Under the pieces are notes generated by a model. That model was not told the DNA's origin, made no database searches, and saw only the letters and a program-made list of their open reading frames with translations. A program made the position numbers and the translations under genes. A stretch of 64,000 nucleotides of DNA from Gemmatimonadota bacterium (GTDB lineage: Bacteria; Gemmatimonadota; Gemmatimonadetes; Gemmatimonadales; Gemmatimonadaceae), in contig JAJPIM010000006.1 in assembly GCA_021324775.1 (NCBI GenBank), forward strand, positions 176,589-240,588, given 5' to 3'. Below are positions 16,902 to 25,902 of the stretch, one piece after another. The number at the start of each line of letters is the position of its first letter. The stretch's first letter is position 1.

Positions 16902-18914
16902 ATGCATCCCCCGAACAGCCTGCACACCGAGGCCAGCTTCGACGTGCTCGTAGTCGGTGCGGGGCACGCCGGGACCGAAGCTGCGGTCGCCGCAGCGCGG
17001 CTGGGGGCGCGCGTTGGAGTGGTCACGAGCGCGCTGGAGACGATCGGCCAGATGTCGTGCAACCCCGCGATCGGCGGAGTGGCCAAGAGCACGGTCGTCC
17101 GAGAAGTCGATGCCCTGGGCGGCATCATGGCTCGCGCCACCGATCTGGCGACCCTGCAGTTCCGCATGCTGAACCGTGGCAAAGGTCCGGCGGTCTGGGC
17201 GCCGCGTGCGCAGTGTGATCGCGGTTTGTACCGCCGGGCGGTGCGGTCGCTGCTCGAGCGCCACGCGAATCTCCATCCGATACAGGGAACCGTGGCGCGG
17301 CTGACGTTCGAGGGCGGTGAGCCCGGTGCGCGTGGTCTCGGGAGCGACCCTGACAACGTCGGGCAGGTCGCCCGGGTCACCGGGATCGAGACGATCGAGG
17401 GACGCCGGTTCGGTGCGCGGGCCGTGATCGTGACGTCCGGCACGTTCGGGCGAGGCCGGATCCACATTGGCGCCGACCGCCAGGTGGCGGGCGGCCGGGC
17501 GGGCGAGGCTGCCGCCACACATCTCGCGGAGCAGCTCGAGGCACTGGGACTCACCGTCGGTCGCTTCAAGACGGGCACTCCGCCGCGCATCGACGGGCGT
17601 TCGGTGGACTTCTCGCGCCTCGAACGCCAGGAGAGCGAGATCGAATCGTTCGACTATTCGTGGTCGCACTTCTGGGATTCCCCGCGCGCCACTGACACCG
17701 GGACTCGCCACCCCGCACAGCTACCGTGCTGGATCACTTTCCTCGGCGCGGACGGCCAGCGTGTGATCGCCGAGCACCTGGGCGAGTCGGCGATGTACGG
17801 TGGGGCGATCGCGTCGCGGGGACCTCGCTATTGCCCGTCGGTGGAAGACAAGATCGTGAAGTTTCCGGACGCCGCTCGGCATCAGATCTTCCTCGAGCCG
17901 GAGGGACACGACACTGCGGAGCTGTACGTCAACGGTCTCTCGACTTCCCTTCCGGCACCCGTTCAGGTGGAGATCCTCCGGACGGTCCCCGGTCTCGAGC
18001 ACGCCCGGATGACGCGGGCGGGATACGCTATCGAGTACGACTACTATCCGCCGACGCAGCTCGATGCGACACTGGCCGTTCGCGCCGTCGCGGGCCTCTA
18101 CTTCGCGGGGCAGGTCAACGGCACGACGGGCTACGAAGAAGCTGCTGGCCAGGGCGTGGTCGCGGGACTCAACGCCACACTCGCCGTGCAGGGCCGTCCG
18201 CCGCTCGTACTCGGCCGCGAAACGTCGTATCTCGGCGTCCTGATCGATGATCTCATCACTCGCGGTGTCGACGAGCCATACCGGCTCTTCACCTCCCGCT
18301 CCGAGTTTCGCCTCACTGTCCGCCAGGACAACGCGCTCGCACGGCTCGCGCCGATCGCGGAACCACTGGGGATATACCGGGCCGACGAGCGTGCGATCAT
18401 CGGAGCGAGGATCGAGGCGGTAGCGGAGGCACACGCGATCGCGGAACGCACCACGGTCCGCCCGGAGCAGGCAGGCGCGCTACTCGCCGCGGCAGGGAGT
18501 GCGCCGCTGGCGCAGCCCGCCCGCGCGGCGGATCTCGCGCGCCGCCAGGGTGTGACGCTGGCCGCCGTGTTCGCCGCGGCCGGGGTCGGAAGCGGACTAC
18601 CCCGCGATGCGCTGGTGACGGCGGAACTGGAGATCAAGTACGCCGGCTACTTCGACCGCGAACGCCTGCAGGCCGATCGGATGCGCCAGATGGGTGAGGT
18701 GTCGCTCGATGCGGCGTTGCCTTACGCCGGCATGCAGTCGCTGACCCTCGAGGCGCGCCAGAAGCTCGCGGCGATTCGCCCGGCGACGCTGGCACAGGCA
18801 TCGCGCATCCCGGGCGTGAGCCCGAACGATCTACAGAACCTGCTGATCGAGATCGCGCGCGGACGCCGGCGAAAGACCGCGGGATCGGATCACGAAGTCG
18901 CGGCCGGCTCGTAG
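16902..18914 (+). CDS. mnmG: tRNA uridine 5-carboxymethylaminomethyl modification enzyme MnmG
   Basis: 670-residue FAD enzyme that, with MnmE (encoded at 55.8 kb), installs the cmnm5 group on U34 of certain tRNAs. N-terminal dinucleotide fold VLVVGAGHAGTEAA (GAGHAG at 19-24), MSCNPAIGGVAKSTVVREVD, MLNRGKGPAVWAPRAQCDR, FKTGTPPR, and the C-terminal helical GidA-associated domain (YAGYFDRE, ARQKLAAIRP, ISEIARGR-like ending) are all present. Slightly longer than the usual 620-640 residues because of an insertion around residue 135 (GGEPGARGLGSDPDN). Not followed by rsmG, its frequent neighbour near the origin. Confidence 0.97.
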   Translation: MHPPNSLHTEASFDVLVVGAGHAGTEAAVAAARLGARVGVVTSALETIGQMSCNPAIGGVAKSTVVREVDALGGIMARATDLATLQFRMLNRGKGPAVWAPRAQCDRGLYRRAVRSLLERHANLHPIQGTVARLTFEGGEPGARGLGSDPDNVGQVARVTGIETIEGRRFGARAVIVTSGTFGRGRIHIGADRQVAGGRAGEAAATHLAEQLEALGLTVGRFKTGTPPRIDGRSVDFSRLERQESEIESFDYSWSHFWDSPRATDTGTRHPAQLPCWITFLGADGQRVIAEHLGESAMYGGAIASRGPRYCPSVEDKIVKFPDAARHQIFLEPEGHDTAELYVNGLSTSLPAPVQVEILRTVPGLEHARMTRAGYAIEYDYYPPTQLDATLAVRAVAGLYFAGQVNGTTGYEEAAGQGVVAGLNATLAVQGRPPLVLGRETSYLGVLIDDLITRGVDEPYRLFTSRSEFRLTVRQDNALARLAPIAEPLGIYRADERAIIGARIEAVAEAHAIAERTTVRPEQAGALLAAAGSAPLAQPARAADLARRQGVTLAAVFAAAGVGSGLPRDALVTAELEIKYAGYFDRERLQADRMRQMGEVSLDAALPYAGMQSLTLEARQKLAAIRPATLAQASRIPGVSPNDLQNLLIEIARGRRRKTAGSDHEVAAGS

Positions 18915-19150
18915 GACCGGCTCGTAAGGACCGGCGCGTAGGCCGGTGATGTAGGTCGCCACAGGGTCAGAGCGTCGTGTCCCCGCCCGGCGATGGGTCG
19001 TCCCTGAGGCACATGGCCGCGTCTCCCATCGCCCCGGAACGGGGATTGTCCCGCCAGCCGGGGGGCGATTCCGTTCACTTCCCTGCCCCGATTCGGACGA
19101 GCGGTTCGCGCGATGAGAGGCCCGTTGCCCCGGACGCCAGACGCGGCGGA

Positions 19151-21259
19151 ATGCGGCACGTGGGGATCCTGGCGGCGATCATCGTGGCAGCGCTTGGATT
19201 CCTGCCGTGGGTCAACTGGGTGCCCGGAGGATACGAGCTCCCCGGCTATCGCAGTCTCCTCGCGCAATGGGCGTCAGGAACCGGGATCGCCGCCGGAGGG
19301 GGGATTGTCCTCGCGATCCTGTCGCGGCGCATCCTGTGGCTCTGGCGAGCCCGGGACGCTGAGCGGATTGGAGCCTGGGCGGAGACTCATTCGGCGGCTG
19401 GGGTGGGATTGGCGGCGACGGTCGCGGGGTGTCTCTACGCGGCGGTGGCCCGGCTGATCTTCCACGGACGTCCGTTGCTGATCGACGAGATCGTGCAGGT
19501 CCGGCAAGCGCAGATCTTCGCGAGCGGACACCTGTGGCTCCCGGTGCGCGCCCACCCGGAGTTCTTCAGCTCTTTGCACATGGTGGACGCGGCCGGCAAG
19601 GTCTACTCGCAGTTCCCGCCCGGCGGTCCCGCGCTGCTGGCTCTCGGCGTGCTCGCGGGGGGCACGTGGATCGTCGGTCCGCTGTGCGGGGTCATCTCCA
19701 TTCTCGCATTCTGGTCCTTCGCCCGGATCGCGGAACCGAACCGCCGGATCGCCGTCGCGGCGGCGGTGCTGTTCGCGCTCGCGCCGTTCACGATGTTCAT
19801 GTCCGGTTCGCACATGAATCACGTCACGGCGCTTACCTGCATCCTGATCGGGGCCGCCGCGCTCGTGCATGCGACCGCTGATCCCGTCGCGCGCGGCGAC
19901 GCTGGCGCGGATCCGGCGCCTGGCCCACGCTCGCACGCGCGTCCGCGCTGGCTGGCGTTCCTGAGCGGGCTGGGATTCGGAGGCGCCGCAACGATCCGTC
20001 CAGTCGATGCGCTGGCGTTCGCCGCCCCCGCGGCGCTGTGGTATCTGTGGCGCGCGCTTCGCGATCCTCATCGATGGCCCGACGCGATCGCGGCCCTCGC
20101 CGGCGTGGCATTGCCGATGGGTGCGATGTTCTACGTCAACGCGCACACGACGGGCGCGCCGCTGCTGTTCGGCTATCAAGTCCTGTGGGGGCCGAATCAC
20201 GATCTCGGCTTTCATCCCGCGCCGTGGGGTGAACCGCACACGCCCGGACGAGGACTGGAGCTGATCAACCTGTATTTCATCCGGCTGCAGGACTACCTGT
20301 TCGAGACGCCCATCCCCGCGCTGCTGCCCGCGGTTGGTGCGCTGGCAATGTCACGGCGTGTTCGTCCGGCTGACCGGTACATGCTCGTGAGCTGCGCCCT
20401 GCTCGCGACATTGTATTTCGCGTATTGGGCAGATGGAAACTTCCTCGGTCCGCGCTTCGTGTACGCACTCGGCCCGGCGCTCGCACTGTGGACCGTACGA
20501 TTCCCCGCCCTGGTCCGCGATCGCGTCCGGGCGGCGTTGCGGCCGGCCGCTGCGACGTTCGTGTTTCGGGCCACGGCGTTCGGGCTCGCCGTCAGCGCGG
20601 TGATCGCCGCCGTCGCTGACATCCCGCTCCGCGCGCACGAGTACCGCAACAACTTCCAGACCGAGCGGTGGGCTACGCCGGAGATCGCGGCGCAGTCGGG
20701 CGTGCACGACGCGTTGGTGTTCGTCCGCGAGGGATGGGAGGAGCAACTCGTGGCACGGCTCTGGGCTTTGGGAGTCTCGCGTCCCCACGTCGAGACGCTG
20801 TATCGCGCAGTGGACGTGTGCCGGCTCGATTCGGCCACGACCGCGCTCGAGTCGGTGGCCCAAAGCGGACCACCAGGTGCCGCCGTAACGGACCCGTACC
20901 CACAACTTGCGCCGTTGCTCGCCGATTCCGCGCGCGTCGAGGGACGAAGACTCGGACCGGGCGCGAACGCGCACATCGAGGCGGGGTACGTCTATTCACC
21001 GCACTGTTTGCGTCGTGTCGAGGAAACGGCGGCGGGGATCACACCGCTCGCGCCACTGTTGGCGGTCGGGGGCCGATCGGACCGGAACATCTATGCGCGC
21101 GATCTGCACGCCCGCGATTCCCTGCTCCTCGCGGCATACCCGAACCGGGCGATCTATCTGCTGCGTCCGGCGTCCGCGGCGCCGAGCGCGATGCCGGCGT
21201 TCTTCCCGGTGTCGCGGGATTCCCTTGCAGCGGAATGGAAGGCCGAGCGCAAGGAGTAG
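19151..21259 (+). CDS. Polytopic membrane protein, GT-C glycosyltransferase-like
   Basis: About 702 residues. Roughly ten hydrophobic helices in the first two thirds; the first periplasmic loop carries an acidic pair in LLIDEIVQVRQAQIF, the position of the catalytic Asp/Glu of GT-C (lipid-linked sugar) transferases such as the ArnT/PMT group. A C-terminal soluble domain of about 200 residues follows the last helix. Donor and acceptor are unknown. The frame is open from 18977; the ATG at 19151 directly precedes the first helix and was chosen, but starts at 18977 or 19013 are possible. It sits between mnmG and the methyltransferase, in the place where rsmG is often found. Confidence 0.65.
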   Translation: MRHVGILAAIIVAALGFLPWVNWVPGGYELPGYRSLLAQWASGTGIAAGGGIVLAILSRRILWLWRARDAERIGAWAETHSAAGVGLAATVAGCLYAAVARLIFHGRPLLIDEIVQVRQAQIFASGHLWLPVRAHPEFFSSLHMVDAAGKVYSQFPPGGPALLALGVLAGGTWIVGPLCGVISILAFWSFARIAEPNRRIAVAAAVLFALAPFTMFMSGSHMNHVTALTCILIGAAALVHATADPVARGDAGADPAPGPRSHARPRWLAFLSGLGFGGAATIRPVDALAFAAPAALWYLWRALRDPHRWPDAIAALAGVALPMGAMFYVNAHTTGAPLLFGYQVLWGPNHDLGFHPAPWGEPHTPGRGLELINLYFIRLQDYLFETPIPALLPAVGALAMSRRVRPADRYMLVSCALLATLYFAYWADGNFLGPRFVYALGPALALWTVRFPALVRDRVRAALRPAAATFVFRATAFGLAVSAVIAAVADIPLRAHEYRNNFQTERWATPEIAAQSGVHDALVFVREGWEEQLVARLWALGVSRPHVETLYRAVDVCRLDSATTALESVAQSGPPGAAVTDPYPQLAPLLADSARVEGRRLGPGANAHIEAGYVYSPHCLRRVEETAAGITPLAPLLAVGGRSDRNIYARDLHARDSLLLAAYPNRAIYLLRPASAAPSAMPAFFPVSRDSLAAEWKAERKE

Positions 21260-21265
21260 TGGTCG

Positions 21266-21311
21266 GCGGGAACCGCAAGCACCGGCTTTGGCAATCCGGT
21301 CCTGTTCCCGC
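21266..21311. terminator. Hairpin between convergent genes
   Basis: Outer stem GCGGGAAC (21266-21273) / GTTCCCGC (21304-21311) and inner ACCGG / CCGGT. It sits in the 64-base gap between the convergent membrane-protein and methyltransferase genes and could terminate both; no U-run follows on either side. Confidence 0.5.
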
Positions 21312-21323
21312 AACGCGATCCTC

Positions 21324-22703
21324 TCACTTCTGATCGCCGCCTTTCAGTCGCACGCAATACAGGTGCTCGCGGACTGAGTCCGACGTGTAGTGCCGCGAGG
21401 CGCTCGGACGGTCGGCGCGATATCGCTGGTACTGGCGCGTGAGGCGCTTGTACGTGCCGCCGCGGCCGTGCGCGCGGAAGATGCGCTGGATCTCCGATTC
21501 AGGTATGATGCCTTCGCTGTTGTAGCTCAGGACGACGTGGTCCGCATCGGTCGCGGCCAGAAGGCGATCGAGCGCCGCGACGCATCCGGCACGCGTCGAC
21601 CATTCGGATTTCTTCGCATCGCTCAGCAGGCCGGTCTTGCCGCGCAGCACGGGCGGGTCGCCGAACCATCCCTTTGCGATCAACTCCGGGACATGGTAGT
21701 AGCCGCTGTATTGCCGCGTATTGTACGGCGGATCGAGGTACAACAGATCGAATCGGCCGAGATCCGGCGCGAGGGCCGACACGTCGCCCTGGTGCGCCTC
21801 GCACCGTGCGCGGCGCGACCTGGGCGGCCGCGGTGACGCGCCGATGGCCGGCAGGCGGAGCCGCAGCCCACGCAGCGCGTTCGACTGCCAGCTCTTGATG
21901 TACGCCGCGTATACGCCGGCCGTGTTGGCGACCGCGTCCGCGGCTTCGAGAAGCGTCGCGAGGAGGATGTAGTACTCGTCGTCGCTGATCGCTGCGGCGG
22001 TATGCCACTCGTTGAGCTGCGTGCGGATCGCGTCGATGCGCCGCGCCGCATCGAGCGTGAAGTACATGCGCGGCGATGCAGTGGATGGAGTCGCGGCGCC
22101 GGGCCGCGTATGCCCTGCCCTCCCCGTGCGCACCGCGGCGCGTGCCCCGTCCCTGTCCCGCTCTTGCGTATCGGCCGTATCGGCCGTCTGTATCGCCGCG
22201 TGTGGCATCGCGAAATGGCCGGAGATGAACGACGTGAGCGGATCGAGATAGTGATCCAGGTACACGAGCATCTCGTCGAGGGGCCGCGTGGCATCCGCCC
22301 TCGCGCGCGGCGCCAGATGAGCAGCGTGGCGCGTGCCGGCTTTTGTCCTGCGCGGCGTGGTGCGTTGCGCGGACCGATGTGCGGCCGCCGCTCGCGCCGC
22401 CACCCGATGGTCGACGAGTGCGGTGAAGTCGGAGCGTTGCCGCGCGGACCGGAGTCCCGGGTCGTCGAGGACGCCGGTCAGGCGCGGATAGCTGTCGGCG
22501 ACCACGTACGCTCGTTGAAAGACATAGCTGAACGTCATGAGGTCGCATCCCACGACGGTCGCGCCACGCGACTTGAGGAATGCGCCGACGGCGGCCGTGC
22601 CGGCAAAGGCGTCGAGCGAGCGCGCAGCGGCCGGGACGCCGAGGCGGTCGAGCGCGGCGCCGATGAACGAGAGCAGTTTCGTCTTGTTACCGATGTAGCG
22701 CAT
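21324..22703 (-). CDS. DNA adenine-N6 methyltransferase, D12-class-like, orphan
   Basis: 459 residues. N-terminal RYIGNKTKLLSFI and FAGTAAVGAFL form the AdoMet-binding motifs, and YLDPPYNTRQYSGYY carries the catalytic DPPY (324-327), order as in Dam-type alpha methyltransferases. Between them, residues about 90-215 contain two low-complexity Ala/Arg/Thr stretches around a conserved-looking core (LDEMLVYLDHYLDPLTSFIS). No restriction endonuclease or specificity gene is adjacent, so it is an orphan enzyme; its recognition site is not readable. The ATG at 22701-22703 was preferred over a TTG 12 bases upstream. Divergent from parA with parS between. Confidence 0.85.
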   Translation of the reverse strand: MRYIGNKTKLLSFIGAALDRLGVPAAARSLDAFAGTAAVGAFLKSRGATVVGCDLMTFSYVFQRAYVVADSYPRLTGVLDDPGLRSARQRSDFTALVDHRVAARAAAAHRSAQRTTPRRTKAGTRHAAHLAPRARADATRPLDEMLVYLDHYLDPLTSFISGHFAMPHAAIQTADTADTQERDRDGARAAVRTGRAGHTRPGAATPSTASPRMYFTLDAARRIDAIRTQLNEWHTAAAISDDEYYILLATLLEAADAVANTAGVYAAYIKSWQSNALRGLRLRLPAIGASPRPPRSRRARCEAHQGDVSALAPDLGRFDLLYLDPPYNTRQYSGYYHVPELIAKGWFGDPPVLRGKTGLLSDAKKSEWSTRAGCVAALDRLLAATDADHVVLSYNSEGIIPESEIQRIFRAHGRGGTYKRLTRQYQRYRADRPSASRHYTSDSVREHLYCVRLKGGDQK

Positions 22704-22748
22704 GAACCGAAGCAATCAGAGGCGGACCAGGCCGGGAACATATGTTTA

Positions 22749-22764
22749 TGTTCCACGTGGAACA
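22749..22764. other. parS: parS centromere site 1
   Basis: Perfect 16-bp palindrome TGTTCCACGTGGAACA, matching the general parS form TGTTnCACGTGnAACA bound by ParB. It lies 111 bases upstream of parA between divergent genes, a standard location. Confidence 0.9.
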
Positions 22765-22788
22765 CTGCGGAACACTGCGGAACACTGC
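22759..22788. repeat. Three 10-bp repeats extending a parS half-site
   Basis: GGAACACTGC occurs at 22759-22768, 22769-22778 and 22779-22788 with no gaps. The first copy begins inside the right arm of parS (GGAACA), so that half-site is repeated with exact 10-bp, one-helical-turn phasing, followed by a partial GGATGC. Confidence 0.85.
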
Positions 22789-22874
22789 GGATGCAGGCGG
22801 GGCAGGGCAGGGGACCGAACCGAACATAGCGGAATGGCGCGCGGCGGCGAATTCCGGCGCTATATTCACGCGCC

Positions 22875-23777
22875 GTGACCCACGTTCTCGCGATAGCAAA
22901 CCAAAAAGGAGGCGTCGGAAAGACGACGACCGCCGTCAACCTCGCGGCGAGCCTCGCGGCGGCAGAGCAGAGGACCCTGCTCATCGACGGTGATCCGCAG
23001 GGGAACGCGACGAGCGGGATCGGGCTGGCAAAGGAGACTCTCGAGGCGACGGTGTACGATCTCCTGATCGGCGACGCCAACGCCACCGACGCCCGGCACC
23101 GCAGCGTACAGTTCACCCACCTCGACGTGATCGCGGCGACGCCCGATCTCGCGGGGGCGGAAGTGGAATTGATCTCGCGGCACCGGCGGGACCAGGCGAT
23201 GCGGGACGCACTGGCGCCGATCGCCCGGGAGTACGACTACGTGCTCATCGACTGCCCGCCGTCCCTGGGCCTGATCACGATCAACATGCTCGCGGCCGCG
23301 GACGCGCTGCTCATCCCCGTGCAATGCGAGTACTACGCGCTCGAAGGGCTCTCACAGTTGCTCAACACCGTTCACCTGGTACAGCAGAACGTGAACGAGC
23401 TTCTCTCGATCGACGGCGTGCTCCTCACGATGTTCGATGGCCGGCTCAACCTGTCCCGGCAAGTCGCCGCCGACGCCCGCGAGTACTTCGGCCCGAAGGT
23501 CTACTCGAACGTGATCCCGCGAAACGTCCGGCTGGCGGAGGCGCCGAGCTTCGGCAAGCCGATCATCCTGTACGACGTGACGTCAGCGGGGGCGCTCGCG
23601 TACATGGCAGTCGCGCGAGAGATGCTCGATCGTCACCGGTCGGCGGTCACCGCTGCCGAGCGGCGGGCGAGCGCCGGCGGGCGGAGCGCGCAGGCGGGAC
23701 GGGAGCGTGGTGCGACCGCCGACACTCGCGGGAGAGAGGAGCTCTCCAGCGGGCCGGAGCGTTCGGCGGAGTTCTGA
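22875..23777 (+). CDS. parA: Chromosome partitioning ATPase ParA (Soj)
   Basis: 300 residues, GTG start. Deviant Walker A NQKGGVGKTTTAVNLA near the N-terminus (signature lysine in KGG), Walker A' LLIDGDPQGNAT, Walker B VLIDCPPSLGLITINML and the nucleoid-binding C-terminal half. It forms ATP-dependent dimers on DNA that move ParB-parS complexes and so segregate newly copied origins. The last 45 residues (ERRASAGGRSAQAGR onward) are an extra low-complexity tail. parS sites lie on both sides of the gene; parB follows after 171 bases. Confidence 0.97.
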   Translation: MTHVLAIANQKGGVGKTTTAVNLAASLAAAEQRTLLIDGDPQGNATSGIGLAKETLEATVYDLLIGDANATDARHRSVQFTHLDVIAATPDLAGAEVELISRHRRDQAMRDALAPIAREYDYVLIDCPPSLGLITINMLAAADALLIPVQCEYYALEGLSQLLNTVHLVQQNVNELLSIDGVLLTMFDGRLNLSRQVAADAREYFGPKVYSNVIPRNVRLAEAPSFGKPIILYDVTSAGALAYMAVAREMLDRHRSAVTAAERRASAGGRSAQAGRERGATADTRGREELSSGPERSAEF

Positions 23778-23911
23778 GTCACAGGTTCACCGCGGTGACG
23801 ACGGCTCGCCGGGCATCGTCCCGGAAGTGCCACGGCTCTCCGGCGGCGGGGCAGGGAAGCGGGGGTGAGGAGCGAGAGCCGCGCCGCACCGGACCACGGT
23901 CTCGAGGGAGA

Positions 23912-23927
23912 TGTTCCACGTGAAACA
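23912..23927. other. parS: parS centromere site 2
   Basis: TGTTCCACGTGAAACA, one base different from the perfect palindrome TGTTTCACGTGAAACA, in the parA-parB gap 22 bases before the chosen parB start. If parB is read from an upstream in-frame start, the site encodes VPRET. Confidence 0.85.
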
Positions 23928-23948
23928 TTCGATCGGGACGGTGCGGTA

Positions 23949-24896
23949 ATGCCCTCTGAGACGCCACGGCGGCTGGGCAAGGGACTGGGCGCCCTTATCG
24001 TTCCACCGGGCGGGGTGGAACTCGAGGGCCGAAGCCGGACGGCAGGTCACGCCGCGGACGCGATCGTCGAGCGGATCCCGCTCGCACAGATCCGGCCCAA
24101 CACGTTTCAACCCAGGAAGCAGTTTGCCGCGGAGGAGTTGGAGGAGCTGGCAAACAGCCTCAAGGCCTCCGGCCTGCTGCAGCCAGTCACCGTCCGCCCC
24201 ATCCGGCGCAATACGCTGCGCGACACATTGGACGGCGTCCGGTTCGAGCTCCTCACGGGGGAACGGCGATATCGGGCGGCCCTCAGCCTGGGCTGGACCG
24301 AGATCCCGGCGATTGTCCGAGAAGCCGACGACCGGACCGCCCTGACTCTGGCGCTGGTCGAGAATCTCCAGCGGTCCGACTTGGATCCGATCGATGAGGC
24401 CGAGGGATACGCGCGGCTGATCCACGACTTCTCGCTGACGCAGCAGCAGGTGGCGGATGCCGTCGGGAAGGAACGGCCGACAGTTGCTAACATGTTGAGG
24501 CTGCTGAACTTACCGGCTTCTGTTCGCGCGATGCTGCGTGACGGGCACTTGTCGCTCGGTCACGCCCGGGCATTGCTGGCGCTGAACTCCGAGCGCGAAA
24601 TCGTGGCCGCCGCACAGGCGGCCGTCTCTCGAGGGTCGACCGTCCGCGACGTCGAAGAGATCGGAAGGGCAAAAAAACGCGCATCAAAGCGGCATAAACG
24701 CGCCAGTAAGCAGTCATTACGTGCCAAAACGCACGCACACGAGATAGTGGACAGGCTCCGAAAGCATCTCCAAACCGACGTCAAACTCGCCGTCTCGGAC
24801 AAGAATAAAGGGCAGATCTCGATCCTGTTCTACTCCAACGACGACCTCGAGCGACTCCTCTATCTCATCCTCGGCCCCTCCGGAGACACGTTGTGA
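23949..24896 (+). CDS. parB: Chromosome partitioning protein ParB (Spo0J)
   Basis: 315 residues. N-terminal RLGKGLGALI is the ParA-interacting peptide; the CTPase/ParB N-domain shows IRPNTFQPRKQF, LTGERRYRAA (GERRxRA box) and LVENLQRSDLDPIDEAEGY; the helix-turn-helix is LTQQQVADAVGKERPTVANM, recognising parS. After a very basic linker (KKRASKRHKRASK) a short C-terminal dimerisation domain ends at LLYLILG. The frame is open from 23865, but the ATG at 23949 gives the usual ParB beginning and leaves parS 2 untranslated. Its stop overlaps the next gene (GTGA). Confidence 0.97.
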   Translation: MPSETPRRLGKGLGALIVPPGGVELEGRSRTAGHAADAIVERIPLAQIRPNTFQPRKQFAAEELEELANSLKASGLLQPVTVRPIRRNTLRDTLDGVRFELLTGERRYRAALSLGWTEIPAIVREADDRTALTLALVENLQRSDLDPIDEAEGYARLIHDFSLTQQQVADAVGKERPTVANMLRLLNLPASVRAMLRDGHLSLGHARALLALNSEREIVAAAQAAVSRGSTVRDVEEIGRAKKRASKRHKRASKQSLRAKTHAHEIVDRLRKHLQTDVKLAVSDKNKGQISILFYSNDDLERLLYLILGPSGDTL

Positions 24897-25657
24897 CGTC
24901 CGATCTGTCCGGCTCGGCATCCGGCACGCCGGTATCGCAACGCGAAGGCATCGAAATCACGCCGTCTGCCCCGCCCGTCCGAGGCGGCGGATATGGCAAC
25001 ATCTATACGCCGCACGCTGGATCGATGATCATCCAGGTCCAGCGCGAGAGCGGGCTCCAGAGCCGGACGATCGTGCTCTCCGCCCGGCAGATCCGTATCC
25101 TGCGATTCATCATGTCCCGCAGCGGAAAGCTCATCGCGGCGGGCGTGGCAGCCGTCGCGGTGCTCCTGATCATCGAGGCCGCGCGCGTTCCCGCCCTCAC
25201 CGGGCGGATCTCTCGCATGGAGCACACCGCACAGCGCCTCGATACGCTCGAGCGTTCGATTTCGGAACTGCAGAAACGCTACGATCAGGTCCGCACGATG
25301 ATGGGCGGTGACGCGCCAATCGATGGCCAACGCGCCGCGAGCGCCGCGCCCGGATTTACTCCCGCGCCCGCGGTCTTCACGCACACTCGCGGAAGCAACC
25401 CCGTCCGCGCCGCCACGCGCTCCGCGACGGTTACCGATGTCCCATCCAAGCCCGGCTCCGCCGACGCTGGCGACGCTGCCTCCGGAGCACCCGGCACCGA
25501 GCCATCCGCGGACTCCGGAGGTGCCGTGACGCCGCCACCCACGGCGCGCCGCGCTCGAGCACGGAGCGCCCCCGGCACCACCTCGCCTCAGAATGTCGTC
25601 GTGCCGCCGCCCCCCGATTCCGGTACGCCGCCGAGCCCACAGGCGGAACCCCAGTAG
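24893..25657 (+). CDS. Single-pass membrane coiled-coil protein in the par operon
   Basis: 254 residues, no family recognised. A cytoplasmic N-terminal 80 residues with MIIQVQRESGLQSRTIVLS precede one membrane helix (about 80-97, LIAAGVAAVAVLLIIEA), a short coiled coil (RMEHTAQRLDTLERSISELQ, about 108-127, continuing to 140) and a disordered Pro/Ala/Ser-rich tail to the end. The arrangement resembles the N-terminus of M23 peptidase-type envelope proteins but the peptidase domain is absent. GTG start overlaps the parB stop by 4 bases, so it is coupled to parB; a link between the segregation machinery and the envelope is a reasonable inference. Confidence 0.75.
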   Translation: MTSDLSGSASGTPVSQREGIEITPSAPPVRGGGYGNIYTPHAGSMIIQVQRESGLQSRTIVLSARQIRILRFIMSRSGKLIAAGVAAVAVLLIIEAARVPALTGRISRMEHTAQRLDTLERSISELQKRYDQVRTMMGGDAPIDGQRAASAAPGFTPAPAVFTHTRGSNPVRAATRSATVTDVPSKPGSADAGDAASGAPGTEPSADSGGAVTPPPTARRARARSAPGTTSPQNVVVPPPPDSGTPPSPQAEPQ

Positions 25658-25902
25658 TCCGCGCCAGAGCCTGAGATGCTCGCCGAATCGCCATTTCAGT
25701 CTTTAACTAGATTTGCCCGTGCTTCACCCGTGACCCACTGCCCGTTCCCGGCGCGTGCCCTGGCGGCAGGACGAATCGTCACACAACGTCCGAGTGCCAC
25801 ACGTGTGGGAGCGTACGACCTAGCGCAAACGCTCAGCCGGAAGCGCCGATAGCTCTCGCCGTGCGGCCACTGAGCTACGATTCACCTCTCACGACTGCAT
25901 CC

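Noticed and set aside
22759..22788. CRISPR-like array
   Set aside because: The 10-base units are contiguous without spacers and share the parS half-site; no cas genes are present.
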